64,000 nucleotides of DNA from positions 7,164,169 through 7,228,168 of the forward strand of contig NC_087079.1 in NCBI RefSeq assembly GCF_026151205.1, given 5' to 3'. Positions 33,900 through 44,669 of the stretch are shown here, piece after piece. Below the pieces are notes generated by a model. That model saw only the letters and a list, made by a program, of their open reading frames with translations. It had not been told where the DNA came from and ran no database searches. A program made the position numbers and the translations under genes. Origin of the DNA: Bolinopsis microptera. Its lineage: Eukaryota > Ctenophora > Tentaculata > Lobata > Bolinopsidae. Each line of letters begins with the position of its first letter. Position 1 is the stretch's first letter.

Positions 33900-35240
33900 C
33901 GCTGGCTGCCCTTTATTGCGCCCTTGGTCAGCATTTTATTTAAGAGTGTTCATCTGAAATAAATTTGACAGCACTCTGCCTCTATCGCACAGAATAGCGG
34001 CAGTACATTGGTATTGTTCTTTTACAGCCATCTCGGCGATGCTAACCATACTGAAAATTCCCTGGTCACCCTGATTTAAGTCTTTAGTACTACTCAACTA
34101 TTCTAATTATTACTCGAGTATTCCAATTACGTACAGTATGGGATATTTTTGGTCCGCGTCACATCATAAATAAGCCTTGTAATAATGTACTGTACTTTGC
34201 ATGCCTCGTAAAAACTGATACAGCTACAGCCTCTACAATCTGCTTAACTCAATTAAAAGATCATATTTCTTGTTCCAAGTTCTATGTTTTCACTTTTGGC
34301 TCTAAATTGTGAAAATGTAGACATTCTCGTGCAGAACGTTACTCTGAGTGGATAGTGGGACCAAAAACTGCCTATTACTAGCTTTTCTGTCCGGTAGAAA
34401 GTACCTTTTCGCGCACGACTGCTCTCTTTTTAATCGAGCTTGCTAGCTTCATTATTGCAACGTAGCGAAGAGAGAACATTTTTCCAAAGAACTGGATTGG
34501 AATTATTCTTCAAATCGTCATAGTATTCTAGGAATCACAAGCTTCTCCTCAAAGTGGGTACAATGCTATTGACTATAGTGCATATCCCTCTACAGTACAT
34601 CACACATGTTCAGCAGGGTGTACATGTTGAATTCTATTATGAAGCTGTAGCCTGTTATAGTGTGTAGGTACATACCTCAACATTGAACTATAACACTGAC
34701 TCCATCGAGTTTCCTAGCAAACAATTAACTCTTGATTCAAACTGGCTGCACATTGAATAAACAGACTAATATCTCATGCTATTCCCGGATCACTTTACCG
34801 CTACACGTTATCACATCCCACGTGACTTATATTTTCCCACGGGACTATTAAGTGTAAAGTTAAACAAAAAGTATTTCCGAACAGATACTTAAGTTTTTTA
34901 ACTTAAGTCGGTATTTTTTCCCGATCCATGACTCAATGTGAGGTAAAACGGAACATGATAGTCTCCTCCTTACACATAATAACAATAATTATGTAGTATA
35001 ATACAAGCGCCAATTATCTGACACGAGACCTCCGGAGTAAACTGAAGTCCCCCACTTGCCACTGTTGCTCTCATCCAGACAACACCACCTGGATTTCAAA
35101 ATGCAGATCGGCACCCCTACTCGATGATGAGCAATAATCAATTGAGCTACATAATTGTAAATACAGGCTCTTTAAAACACCTGGTATTCGTCAGCAGCTG
35201 TCAATTCTTACAAAAGTTATCAACCATTTCTCAGTGGGTC
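33900..35240. other. Gene-free spacer
   Basis: No convincing exon or RNA gene. A 36-codon minus ORF around 33955-34055 has a plausible start but no motif. Confidence 0.35.
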
Positions 35241-35244
35241 TGTG

Positions 35245-35396
35245 TTGTAGGTTTATAAATCAAGAGGCTTGCATATAATGACCTACCAAGACGCGCGCCG
35301 TGTTGGACTCTTCGACGGTCTTGATCGATAATATTTGAATTATAACCTACACAGGCCGTAGGTAGGAAACAAATATTTTACGAGTATCACCCGTTA
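35245..35396. mobile_element. TAACGGGTGATACTCGT MITE, copy 1 (long form)
   Basis: Shares GTAGGTTTA, CCTACCA.GACGCGCGCCG, GTTGGACTC.TCGACGGTC and GAGTATCACCCGTTA with the copies at 54631 and 55702. Target duplication unclear. Confidence 0.6.
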
Positions 35397-35585
35397 TATT
35401 AAGGTATGTGTGAAGTATTGATGTACAAATGCGATGGTTCGAAGTATCGTCCCTACTCCAATTGAGCTGAGAACCACGATACGACAGCATTTTCAAGTGC
35501 AGTTGATTTGCGTCAGGTGAAACGTGTCCGATACCGTATTTCTTCCTCAGATTGAACTTGTAAAATCTTTGGTGATTACATTAGT

Positions 35586-35594
35586 ATATATAGT
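35586..35594 (+). promoter_or_regulatory. TATA box candidate
   Basis: TATATATAG lies about 40 bp before the ATG of the 51-codon ORF at 35629, an appropriate distance for a short leader. Confidence 0.35.
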
Positions 35595-35628
35595 TCGGGG
35601 TACCTAGTACAAGTACAACTACAGATTG

Positions 35629-35784
35629 ATGGTACTTATATTAGCTTGTGTAGCTGTTTTAATCAATGCACTAAGAAGAGTTGACCAGTGTTCACATTTA
35701 TACTGTTTTGGAGAGTTCACCAGCAGTGTTGTACTCTATATTACCAGTGCGGTAAGGATTAGTAATATTACCTGGTTTGAATAA
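35629..35784 (+). CDS. Candidate small secreted peptide (51 aa)
   Basis: ATG followed by a signal-like start MVLILACVAVLINA, then RRVDQCSHLYCFGEF with two cysteines, and TAA at 35782. A TATA-like box lies upstream, and AATAAA (35780-35785) overlaps the stop codon. A GTAAGG donor at 35752 could instead splice the ORF in phase 0 to an unseen exon. I know no family match. The compact arrangement is suggestive but may be chance. Confidence 0.33.
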   Translation: MVLILACVAVLINALRRVDQCSHLYCFGEFTSSVVLYITSAVRISNITWFE

Positions 35785-36253
35785 AAGAATGTTTAATCTT
35801 TAAAGCCAACAACTTTAATAAAACAAGTCCTGATCATCGTCATGCTACTCAAATCACCAGCATAATTAGAAGTAAAGGGGGAGACAGTTTTTATCAAAAA
35901 CGTTTTTTAATATCAGATACAATAAATTCAACATCTACTTACTAGCTAATATATACCGGGTTAACTTGCTTCGCAAAATTATCTTTAACTTTTAATTTTA
36001 ATGGAAGAATTTAGGAACGAGGACGTTTAGATATAATAGAAAAGTCAGATTGAAAAATTTGAAATTGAATGCCTTGACAAACAAACCAGCTTTCCAAAAA
36101 TAATAAACTCAGCCAAAAATAGAATTAAAAAAAGTTAAAACCGCTCAAAAATTCAAATACATAAATCAGGTCCTTTAATTTCCATGCCTTCCTACTGGCG
36201 GCCCAATTTCCGGTCGGTATCATCAGAGAACTCGTATTATGAGAGAGGATTCG

Positions 36254-39200
36254 CTAACAAATGTGCTTTGCCATGAAGTTGAAGTGATCTTCCATGAAAC
36301 TCATTATGAAGAAATATCCGTGATCATACCCCTGAAAAATTCAGCGTTGTTATTATTGAAACGAGGAAGTTCAGGGGGAAAACTCGTAACCTAAAACAGG
36401 TTATTTCAAACTTAATATTTAATTACAATGTCATTACATTGATATTTGATAACATATTGAACTTACCGGGTGCATCCTGAAGTTGAGGTTGATAAGTTTG
36501 TTGCCGCTGCAAGCGTTAGCGAAGTTTTCCGGCAATAGTTGCTTGTCGTTCAAATAAGGATCATCTTCGCCCTGGGAATACGATAAAATGAGTTTCTTAC
36601 AGGTAAATCAGTCAAGTAAAACCGTATTAGGTAAATATTTCAATCTGATATCTGATATGAAGGAATGCTGTGCCCAGTCAAATAGATTCTTCTCGATCAG
36701 TCATCTTCAAAGGAGAATTAAGGAGATTAAGCTAGCATGTAGCAGGGGTTTAATTTATAAAATAATGAAATATGCCGCGCGCGATCCACATAATTACCCT
36801 CGCGGCGCAGGGATTTCTATCATTATCGAAGCGCCGCTGCCGCTAAATCAACATATTTTGTGGACAATTTGGACAATAAATTCGATTTAAATGCGATTGT
36901 AATTTGTGTACAATTCAAAAGGCTACCTTGGACTAAAGATAAATACACATCGCCATGACAGAGTAATGAAATACTACAAGTGCTAGTAAATTCGTCTCAC
37001 CTGGTCCAAAAGGATTTCCAACTTCGGGCCATCATACTCCTTTGCAGTAAAGGTTGCGTCGTATTGCTGAAATACGATCCTAATTATGATGTTTCAAAGT
37101 TAACATGATTACAAGATGATAACGGTGAATACGTGATGCAAAAATGCAAGTTCCTTGCCCTGGAATTAACACAAATATCACACATATCACACATAACTAA
37201 GATACATGACAGATAACATGACATATTGCTGGAAATAATGTGTAAGTAGTGCATGCAACACAGAGCAGGTCAAAACGGCGAGTTTTAAGTTTTTACATAA
37301 TCTCATTACATATTACACATAATTACATAATATTACACATGTATGTAACATTAGGCTAAAAGTTTGTAGCATTAGTCGAACCATAAGTGTATAATACTTG
37401 ATACATTTCGACAGAAATTATGGCGGAAGCAAAAAATTTCATATTCGCAGACCATCTTTCGAAATGAAAGGAAAATCATATAATTTCACGGCCTGACCTA
37501 TAATCTACTCGTGTGTACTGCTAAATCGCTATAAGTAAAAACAGACGAGTCCGCAACTTTTAATCGCTTCTGCAGTAGTAGCCAAGTTTATTTAATCTAC
37601 AAAATATCCCGCCTATTAAAATCTTCAGCCTAGGTACAACACTATTATGTAATTATAAGCCTTCCCGAGAAATTCCTGAAATTTCAGTGCAACTATTTAC
37701 AGCATTTTGAAATTTGATCCTATTATTTCAGCATGGTATGTTTTAAACGACAAAGTCGTTGTGTATTTTCAATTATAAGAAATCACACCTGCAAATAGTG
37801 TACCCTCTAAAAGGTTTCGTTCTCTTCATCTACAGTATTATAACTCGGCTGGCTACAATAAATAAGTAAAACGAGACCAACAGTAATTCTATAAAACTTC
37901 TGGTTATTGGTCAGCCTACCCACAAATATGCAAAACATGCAGGCTCGGCCACGATTTAAGAAAACCATCATTAAGCCAGCAAAATAAAGTACTACTTCTG
38001 TAACATTACCTAAGGTTCGCGATAGAATTATTTTGACGGTCACCACCTTCAAGTGATCGACCGAGCACTCGGCCTCGGCTTTACCGAAGAATGACGATTT
38101 TTCCTCGGCCTCGGCTTTACCGAAGAATGACGATTTTTCCTTGGCCTCGGTCAGAAGAATGATTCTTCGGTTTGCCTCGGCCTCGGTAAAAATCGAGTTG
38201 CCATTCCTCGGCCTCGGCAAAATTTGAAGATTTAACCGAGGATTTGACCGAGGATTTTGTACATAGCTATAGGCACTTTAAAAATTCGTAATTTTGGAAA
38301 ATTGGTACGCAACTCTTGTTGAAAGTAAAATAAACGGCAATCTTAAGAAATTCTACCTCATTCTACATCCTAATTGTTAGCGAAATATCTGATGCAATTA
38401 ATACTTTTTTGTACCAAAATTCCTCGGTCGAAATTAGAACTCCTCGGTCTCGGTTAAATTACAATATGCCTTCCTCGGCCTCGGTCGCAAATCCTGCCCT
38501 CGGTCGATCACTGCCACCTTCTGAACAAAACTAAGATTATAGCCCTACCAAAAATAGAAAAGACTTCCCAGCGCATACAGATATGTGGAAAAGATCCAAA
38601 CTATCATTTTCATGTCATTTCATGTCATTTTCCCGCAAACATAGTCGTATTATCTGCCATTATATTATAATATCCCGTCAGCGCCAGGCTTCAGTTTTTT
38701 TCCAAAGAACATAACCCTTTTTAATAACATACGGTTTACCATTAGTTTTGCATGCCGTATGTCTCACAGACACCTTTTTAGTATCAGATATGCAGATAAT
38801 ATGCACATGTTTAGTATAATATGCACATTTTTAAGTATCAGATATGCAATTATGCAGTACTTACATCTGATGTGTACACTGGATTATTCTGAAATATTAC
38901 ACCCGTTTCTTAGGCAACATGGCGTCACAATGAATAGCGTGTATGAGAGGTAAAAACAGATTTCATGTGCACTTGCGTTTAAAAAGAGAGGTAACATTTA
39001 GAGTGAGTTTCCTTGGCAACGTAATTAATTCCATAAGGAGTTAATGAGTATTCGATGTAATAATCTTCATTTTGACGATCTTTAAATCAGTTTCGTGTCG
39101 GTTTCTGCTACAAGCTTCGGATTAAAATATGCTAAAAATGAGAAAATTACAAAATCTGAGCTGCTAGGCTGTATCAAATCACAGAACAATTCGAAAATGT

Positions 39201-42200
39201 AGCCTGTAAGTCGCTTCTAACAAAAGCAAAAACAAAGGATCAGAGGAGATGAAAAAAGCTTTGATTACACATTCCAAACATGAAAACGAACGACAAAAAT
39301 CCTGAGAATGTTTTTAAAAACAAGGGTTACCTTCCAGGCTGATTTGTTGTCTCCGAGATATCCGGAAAATGCTTTCGTTCCCCAGGGACATTCTGAGGGA
39401 TTGGAGATGGGAGCAAACACCGAGCAACACTGAAAGTGTATTGAATTAGACCGTGCAAAAACACTGACAATACTTTTATAAGAATTTGATTGTAGATAAA
39501 TATAATTATATTATAAGATAAAATGTATGTACCATTTCAAACATTTGTACCATTTCAAACATTTGTACATTGGATCTATCCTGAACCCTGATTTGTGAAT
39601 GATCTGTGATATTGATTTTATTATTTGCATCATTTAGCAAAGAAACACCTTTCTGTGGAAGCCAGTATGACTCAAGTGTAATTCTATTACTCGAGAAATC
39701 GGGTGTGAGGGTTAAATGAGGAGCTGCACATTGCAGCAAAGTCTCGGACAAAGAAAGTATGGTACACACTACCTTAACCGTCACTGGCCATAAAGATCCT
39801 TCGGCTTCCTGTAATTGGCTGGTTGCACTTGTGTAACATTGTGGCTGTTGGAATACACCGAAGTAAAATAAGTGTCTAGATAAAAAAAAAAAAAAAAAAA
39901 TAAGTAGACAATGAATGTGTACTGTGTAATGTGATGCTAACAAAAGAGTCACTGGAATGCAAACTTTTATCAAGATCTGCACTGCAAATATACATTATAA
40001 TCTAGATACATTGTATTATATCGGGGAAGAGCATTGTGCCTTTGTATATCACTGCATTCTTTGCTATTGTATTATATCACTGTATTGTATTATATCACTG
40101 TATTGTACTTATTATTAACACGGACAATATCAATGAGGAGTCTTATAATTATTGTGTTTATTTTTAATAAAGAGTTATTATTATCGTATCCAGGTCCACA
40201 ATTGAGGGAATGTTGAAGCTATTAAGTGATGTGTACAGGGGAATGTGTACAGTAACTGATATGCCCTGATATCATTGATGTGTACAGTAACTGATATGCC
40301 CTGATACCATTGGTCAAGATCCTGACAATAGCGCCCCGTTTCTTCTATTGAGATGCGAATATAATTCTAATTTCCAACAATAACTTATTAGCTTATTGAA
40401 GAGTATGAGGGTATATTGTAAGAATACAAGCCTTACTTTATCTATTGATCAATACAGTGAGTGAGCCATATCGTAATATATTTAAATATACACTCTCAGC
40501 AATCAGCACTCATCTGTGTACAAACTATACACTGCGTATAGCTATACAGGTCTGTACAGTGTACACACCAGTACAGTACACACCAGTACAGTGTACACCA
40601 AGACACCATGACACTACATTATTTTTACCAGGTTCCGAAACCTTAGTATTACAAAAGATAGCACACCATTAACTGCTATCTTTTAAAACCCTTTCACTAC
40701 ACTACACAGTACTCATCATAATATTTACACAACTTCAATGGAATGTACATATTTTAACTTTGAATGCATCAAATATAATGGTCTCATGTCTACAAGCCCG
40801 GCCTTGTAACGATGGTAAGTTCTACTTTTAAAACTAAAGTGTGGCACACACAAGTGTAATACTAACTAAGTAACTAGAACACACGTGTAACTAACTAGAG
40901 TACACGTGTAACTAACTAGAGCACACGTGTAACTAACTAAGTAACTAGAGCACACGTGTAACTAACTAGAGTACACGTGTAACTAACTAGAGTACACGTG
41001 TAACTAACTAACTAACTAGACTCTAGAGCACACGTGTAACTAACTAGAGCACACGTGTAACTAACTAAGTAACCAGAGCACACGTGTAACACTAATTGAT
41101 ACTGTAAGGGATGTATCTGAATGTGACACTGAACCTGGATTTGTCATTTCAAACCGTCTGTTTCCATGAGAGAATACAAATTGTAAATGTAGGGTAACAG
41201 ACATTTATCTAAACATTAAGGATGTCACTTTCCTGTTTACTCGTATAGACTATTGAATCTACTACTGAATAGACTATTGAATCTAACTCAACTGTATCCT
41301 CGTATTATAGACTATATTCAACTTTCAAAGTTTTCAAAACATTTTTTAACTCCAAGTGTAAATGAATAATCTACAGTGCACATAATTATCACTTTGATTT
41401 TTTCCATTTGTAATTATCTCTATTTACGTAGTCTGGAAACGTGACAGAAAACACATACAAGTCACCACTTAGAGTTAAGTTCACGAATTTATCTGCAATT
41501 ATGTATGTCATGTTGGTTGGTAGTGCTACATCTTCATGTCTCAGTCTATGACGAAGCTTCAAATGCCATTATATTACGCACTTAAGTTCGCGTACTAAAG
41601 TTCGCGTACTAAAGTTCGACAACATTACAGTTGTTACATTCTCGCATTTCCTCTGCTGTATCCAATGAGGTGTAAAATGTACCGAAGTTTGAACTCTATA
41701 ATCCATATCTGTAAACATTCTATTCAATAAAATGAATCATTGACCTCAGACTCAATTGTTAGTTAAAACACTTTAATAGAAATGTAGACTAAGCGGAGAG
41801 ATAAAAGACTATCGTGGTAACTCGTACTCAGTTTTGTAGATCTAGATTGTAGAGCACGCTATATAAATAACTACCACATACCACACATATTATCACAAAC
41901 GATTAGTAACCAGGTACGGTACCGAGATTTAGCTGCTGAAAACAGTCGGATATAAATCTATTTGCCTGTTTGGAGTTCTGGAGAATTACAATCATAATTC
42001 ATACTGAAAAATTCTGGAATTTCTAACTGCTCGTTGCTAGATGTCAAAAAATTGTTTTATCTGCCATTGAACCCTGTGATCCTATGATGAGGACCCGGCA
42101 ATAGCCGTTGGATCACAAGCAGAAACTATTTGTCGAACTAGAGTACGCTACCTGGACTCTAGTTTGACACGTACCGAAGTTCGACAGAGGTGATATCTGG

Positions 42201-44034
42201 CGAACTTAAGTTGTCGAACCATTATAGTGCGTTTCGAACTAGTGTACGCGAATCCCATTATATTGCCATTACATTGTCAATCTACCGCTAATTTTACATT
42301 CCACGGCTCTATGGTTTACATTTTACAAGTAGTAAGTAACTTAGTGAGTAATGTTTTACAAGGAAGCAATACTCATTGTATTTCTACATTCCTGATTCAT
42401 CTATATAGGAAAATGATCTTTGATATAATATGATATACTATGGAAATGAGGAAATGTGATTATGATATAATTTCGGTCATTAATTTACATTGACGGTAAA
42501 TTCCATTAAAATATCACGATTAATGTCTCAACTCACAACACATTAATTTAGGTTGACTAAACACATAACATTCCATGTTTTCAGTTTCAAACTTTCCCTC
42601 AACGACTTATAAACAGTGAGAATAGGGGAAGCGAGGGGATGGGGGCTTGAAAGGTGAGCTGGATAGAAGGCGGGGGGGGGCTGGAGAGGGAAGAGGGGCT
42701 TGGGAGAGTGGGGCCGTGGGGGAGAAAGGAGGGGCTACAGAAAGGGGGCTGGAAAGAGGGGGCGGTTACTGACCTTGTATTTTCCGGGGTTCCTCAGAGC
42801 AGCGATCAGAGCTCCGTGTCCTCCCATACTGTGTCCTGAGATTGCACTCCTTCCAACGTTAACATTGAAGTTACTTTGAACCACTGTTGGCATCTGAAAT
42901 GAGTATATAACCAGACTATTTTAAAAAGCCAGGGTGGGTACCCACTACTCACTCCCTTTTTACAATAAGTTCTAGAGTTTTCGTAACAGAGTTACAGACG
43001 CTTCTCCAGTCTTATAAGCAGATAGAAGTTATATAACCGTTAAAGAAGTAACTAAGAAACTAAGGCACTAAGGTACTCAGTAACCAAGTAAACAAATAAG
43101 TTAAGTAACTAAGTACATAACAAGTAACTAAGTAAATAAGTAACTAAGTACATAACTAAGTAACTAAGAAACTAATGTCCTAAGGCACTAAATAACCAAG
43201 TAACCTATTGAACAAATAAGTCAAGTAACTAAGTACATAACAAGTAACTAAGTAAATAAGTAACTAAGTACATAACAGGTAACTAAGTAAATAAGTAACT
43301 AAGTAACAAGTAAGTAAGCAACCTCTCCCGTAACATAAGAGTACATCCTATAATTTGTTTTCCAGGGTTCCTCAGTAGCGTTGACGTAGAATCCAGCTCC
43401 GGACCCAAAGTCGTAACTCTCGTGTTCTCCCGCCAGGTCAAAACCACGAGGGCTCGTGTCCGGGTTAACCACGACAATACCGTGCTTAGCTGCGTACCTG
43501 AAGTGTTTATTGTTTAATGAAGTGTGATTTAAATGCTAAAGCCAGTCAAAAGTATGAAAACTTAGATTTCTAAAATGAGTATTTGTTGTAGGCTTGGGTG
43601 GTCAGAAATAAGAACAAACCGTTGGAAACCACTCTTCATGATATAGTTTTGTTCAGTGCAGGTCAGTCCAGAAAGGTAGTAAACTATCGGAAGATTCTTT
43701 TTTTTCTCATGTTGTGGTGGCAGATAGACTCCAAACTTCATTGTGCATTTCAAGATGGAGCTGAAATCAAAATAAATTGCAACACCACTAATTTAATCTT
43801 AGTAGTCCGGTACTTTATACAACATACTGCATTTAATTCTATATAACAGTGCTAGTGGGTTTACTCAAACATATTACAAATAAATTAGAGTAGAGGTTTA
43901 GCTAATACGTAGAGGTTGTGTTTACTGAAATTAATGATAAACAATGAAAATAGAACTTACCTCTCATGTTCATAGACACATTGAAGTCCTCCATAACATT
44001 TACTTTGAGAGACTAATTTTACAGTCTTGGACAT
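36254..44034 (-). CDS. ESD: S-formylglutathione hydrolase (esterase D)
   Basis: Eight coding exons on the minus strand: 43961-44034, 43620-43760, 43323-43497, 42774-42893, 39331-39429, 37001-37066, 36467-36571 and 36254-36331. They total 858 nt (285 aa), about the usual length. The enzyme hydrolyses S-formylglutathione to formate and glutathione in cytosolic formaldehyde detoxification. Family motifs in order: [64 protein letters not shown], the nucleophile elbow [10 protein letters not shown] (Ser152), [25 protein letters not shown] (catalytic Asp near 229) and GYDHGYFF (His264). All triad residues are present. ATG 44034 gives the normal N-terminus. An acceptor-like AACAG ends one base before it. 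The 3.3-kb fourth intron holds several minisatellites. Confidence 0.95.
37067..39330. other. ESD intron 5
   Basis: Contains the CCGAGG repeat at 38040-38520. Otherwise no feature recognised. Confidence 0.5.
38040..38520 (-). repeat. CCGAGGCCGAGG dispersed repeat (A variant), large copy
   Basis: On the minus strand it begins AGTGATCGACCGAGGGCAGG and contains many GACCGAGGCCGAGGAA-type words, some in a 37-bp tandem duplication (38082-38155). The start AGTGATCGACCG is shared with the CCGGGG variant (reverse strand of 17104). Confidence 0.65.
39506..39562. repeat. Short tandem repeat (ACATTTGTACCATTTCAA)
   Basis: Two to three copies of an 18-bp unit in ESD intron 4, followed at 39880-39900 by an A18 run. 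Confidence 0.7.
40868..41088. repeat. Minisatellite with nine ACACGTGT palindromes
   Basis: Units of about 23 bp (GAGCACACGTGTAACTAACTA) with length variation. Each carries the CACGTG E-box core. Located in ESD intron 4. Confidence 0.88.
41566..42270. repeat. Region of related inverted fragments (GTTCGCGTAC/AAGTTCGACA words)
   Basis: Words such as CGCACTTAAGTTCGCGTAC at 41575-41610 recur in reverse and shuffled order at 42150-42255. Possibly a decayed TIR element; boundaries are not clear. Confidence 0.35.
42640..42770. repeat. G/GA-rich low-complexity tract
   Basis: Purine-rich plus strand abutting the donor of ESD exon 4. Confidence 0.8.
43035..43318. repeat. TAACTAAG/ATAAG minisatellite
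   Basis: Array of AAGTAACTAAGTA and CATAACAAGTAACTAAG words occupying most of ESD intron 3, with a larger ~120-bp periodicity. Confidence 0.88.
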
Positions 44035-44129
44035 CCTGTTAAGTGTTATATGATGAAACACTGATATACAGACTTAAGTTCATTTCACCCTTTTCATGAA
44101 ATGGAGGTGTCTACGCAAGGTGTGAATAC

Positions 44130-44660
44130 AAAATTACACATTATTTTAGGGGGGCATCGTCATTGTGGGACAATTTTTAAAAACTTGACTCAACTACTTT
44201 AAAAGTAGTCAGCGAAATTGCATGTTTTTCTCTAGAAACACACTTTTTTAGAAATTTTATTGGTCTATCCTGTAAAATGACCTAATTTGTTGAATTTTAC
44301 CTTTTTGGAATGTTTCTAATGAAGTTTTAGTAAGAATCGAGGGAGCCAGTTATGTCAGTAATAAAGAGAATCATAACGATTATCTTTGGTTTCATCCTTA
44401 TAGTTATGTGGCAAAGAAGCGATTTATAAATCAGTCACACAGTTCTTGACACTGTCACAGAGTTCATGCCACTGTTACAGAGGGTGGTTCAGCGGTGTAA
44501 CAAAGGGCCCCGCTGACCCCGCTGTGCAGGGGGGGGGGGGGTTGCCATCATGGGGGAAAGAATGAACTACAGTACTAGCTAAATCTCACTTTTTTAGAGA
44601 TTTTACAGACATGTCCTCTAAAATCATCTAATTTGTCCAATTTTAGGGAGGCACCAAAGA
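44130..44660. repeat. Two diverged tandem segments left of the poly-G element
   Basis: CACTTTTTTAGA..TTTTA.....TCCT.TAAAAT occurs near 44225 and 44590, each with a nearby G run and GCATC/GCCATC word. This suggests a decayed duplication. Confidence 0.45.
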
Positions 44661-44669
44661 TTACATAAT

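Noticed and set aside
33950..34060. Minus-strand 37-codon ORF (MVSIAEMAVKEQYQ...)
   Set aside because: Phase does not join to the candidate exon at 33624 and no motif is recognised.
37807..38220. 137-aa minus ORF with [11 protein letters not shown] repeats
   Set aside because: Generated by the CCGAGGCCGAGG dispersed repeat and its 37-bp tandem duplication.
39506..39982. 158-aa minus ORF in ESD intron 4
   Set aside because: Composition follows a short tandem repeat and a poly-A run (phenylalanine stretch). No domain, and it sits inside an intron of a well-supported gene.
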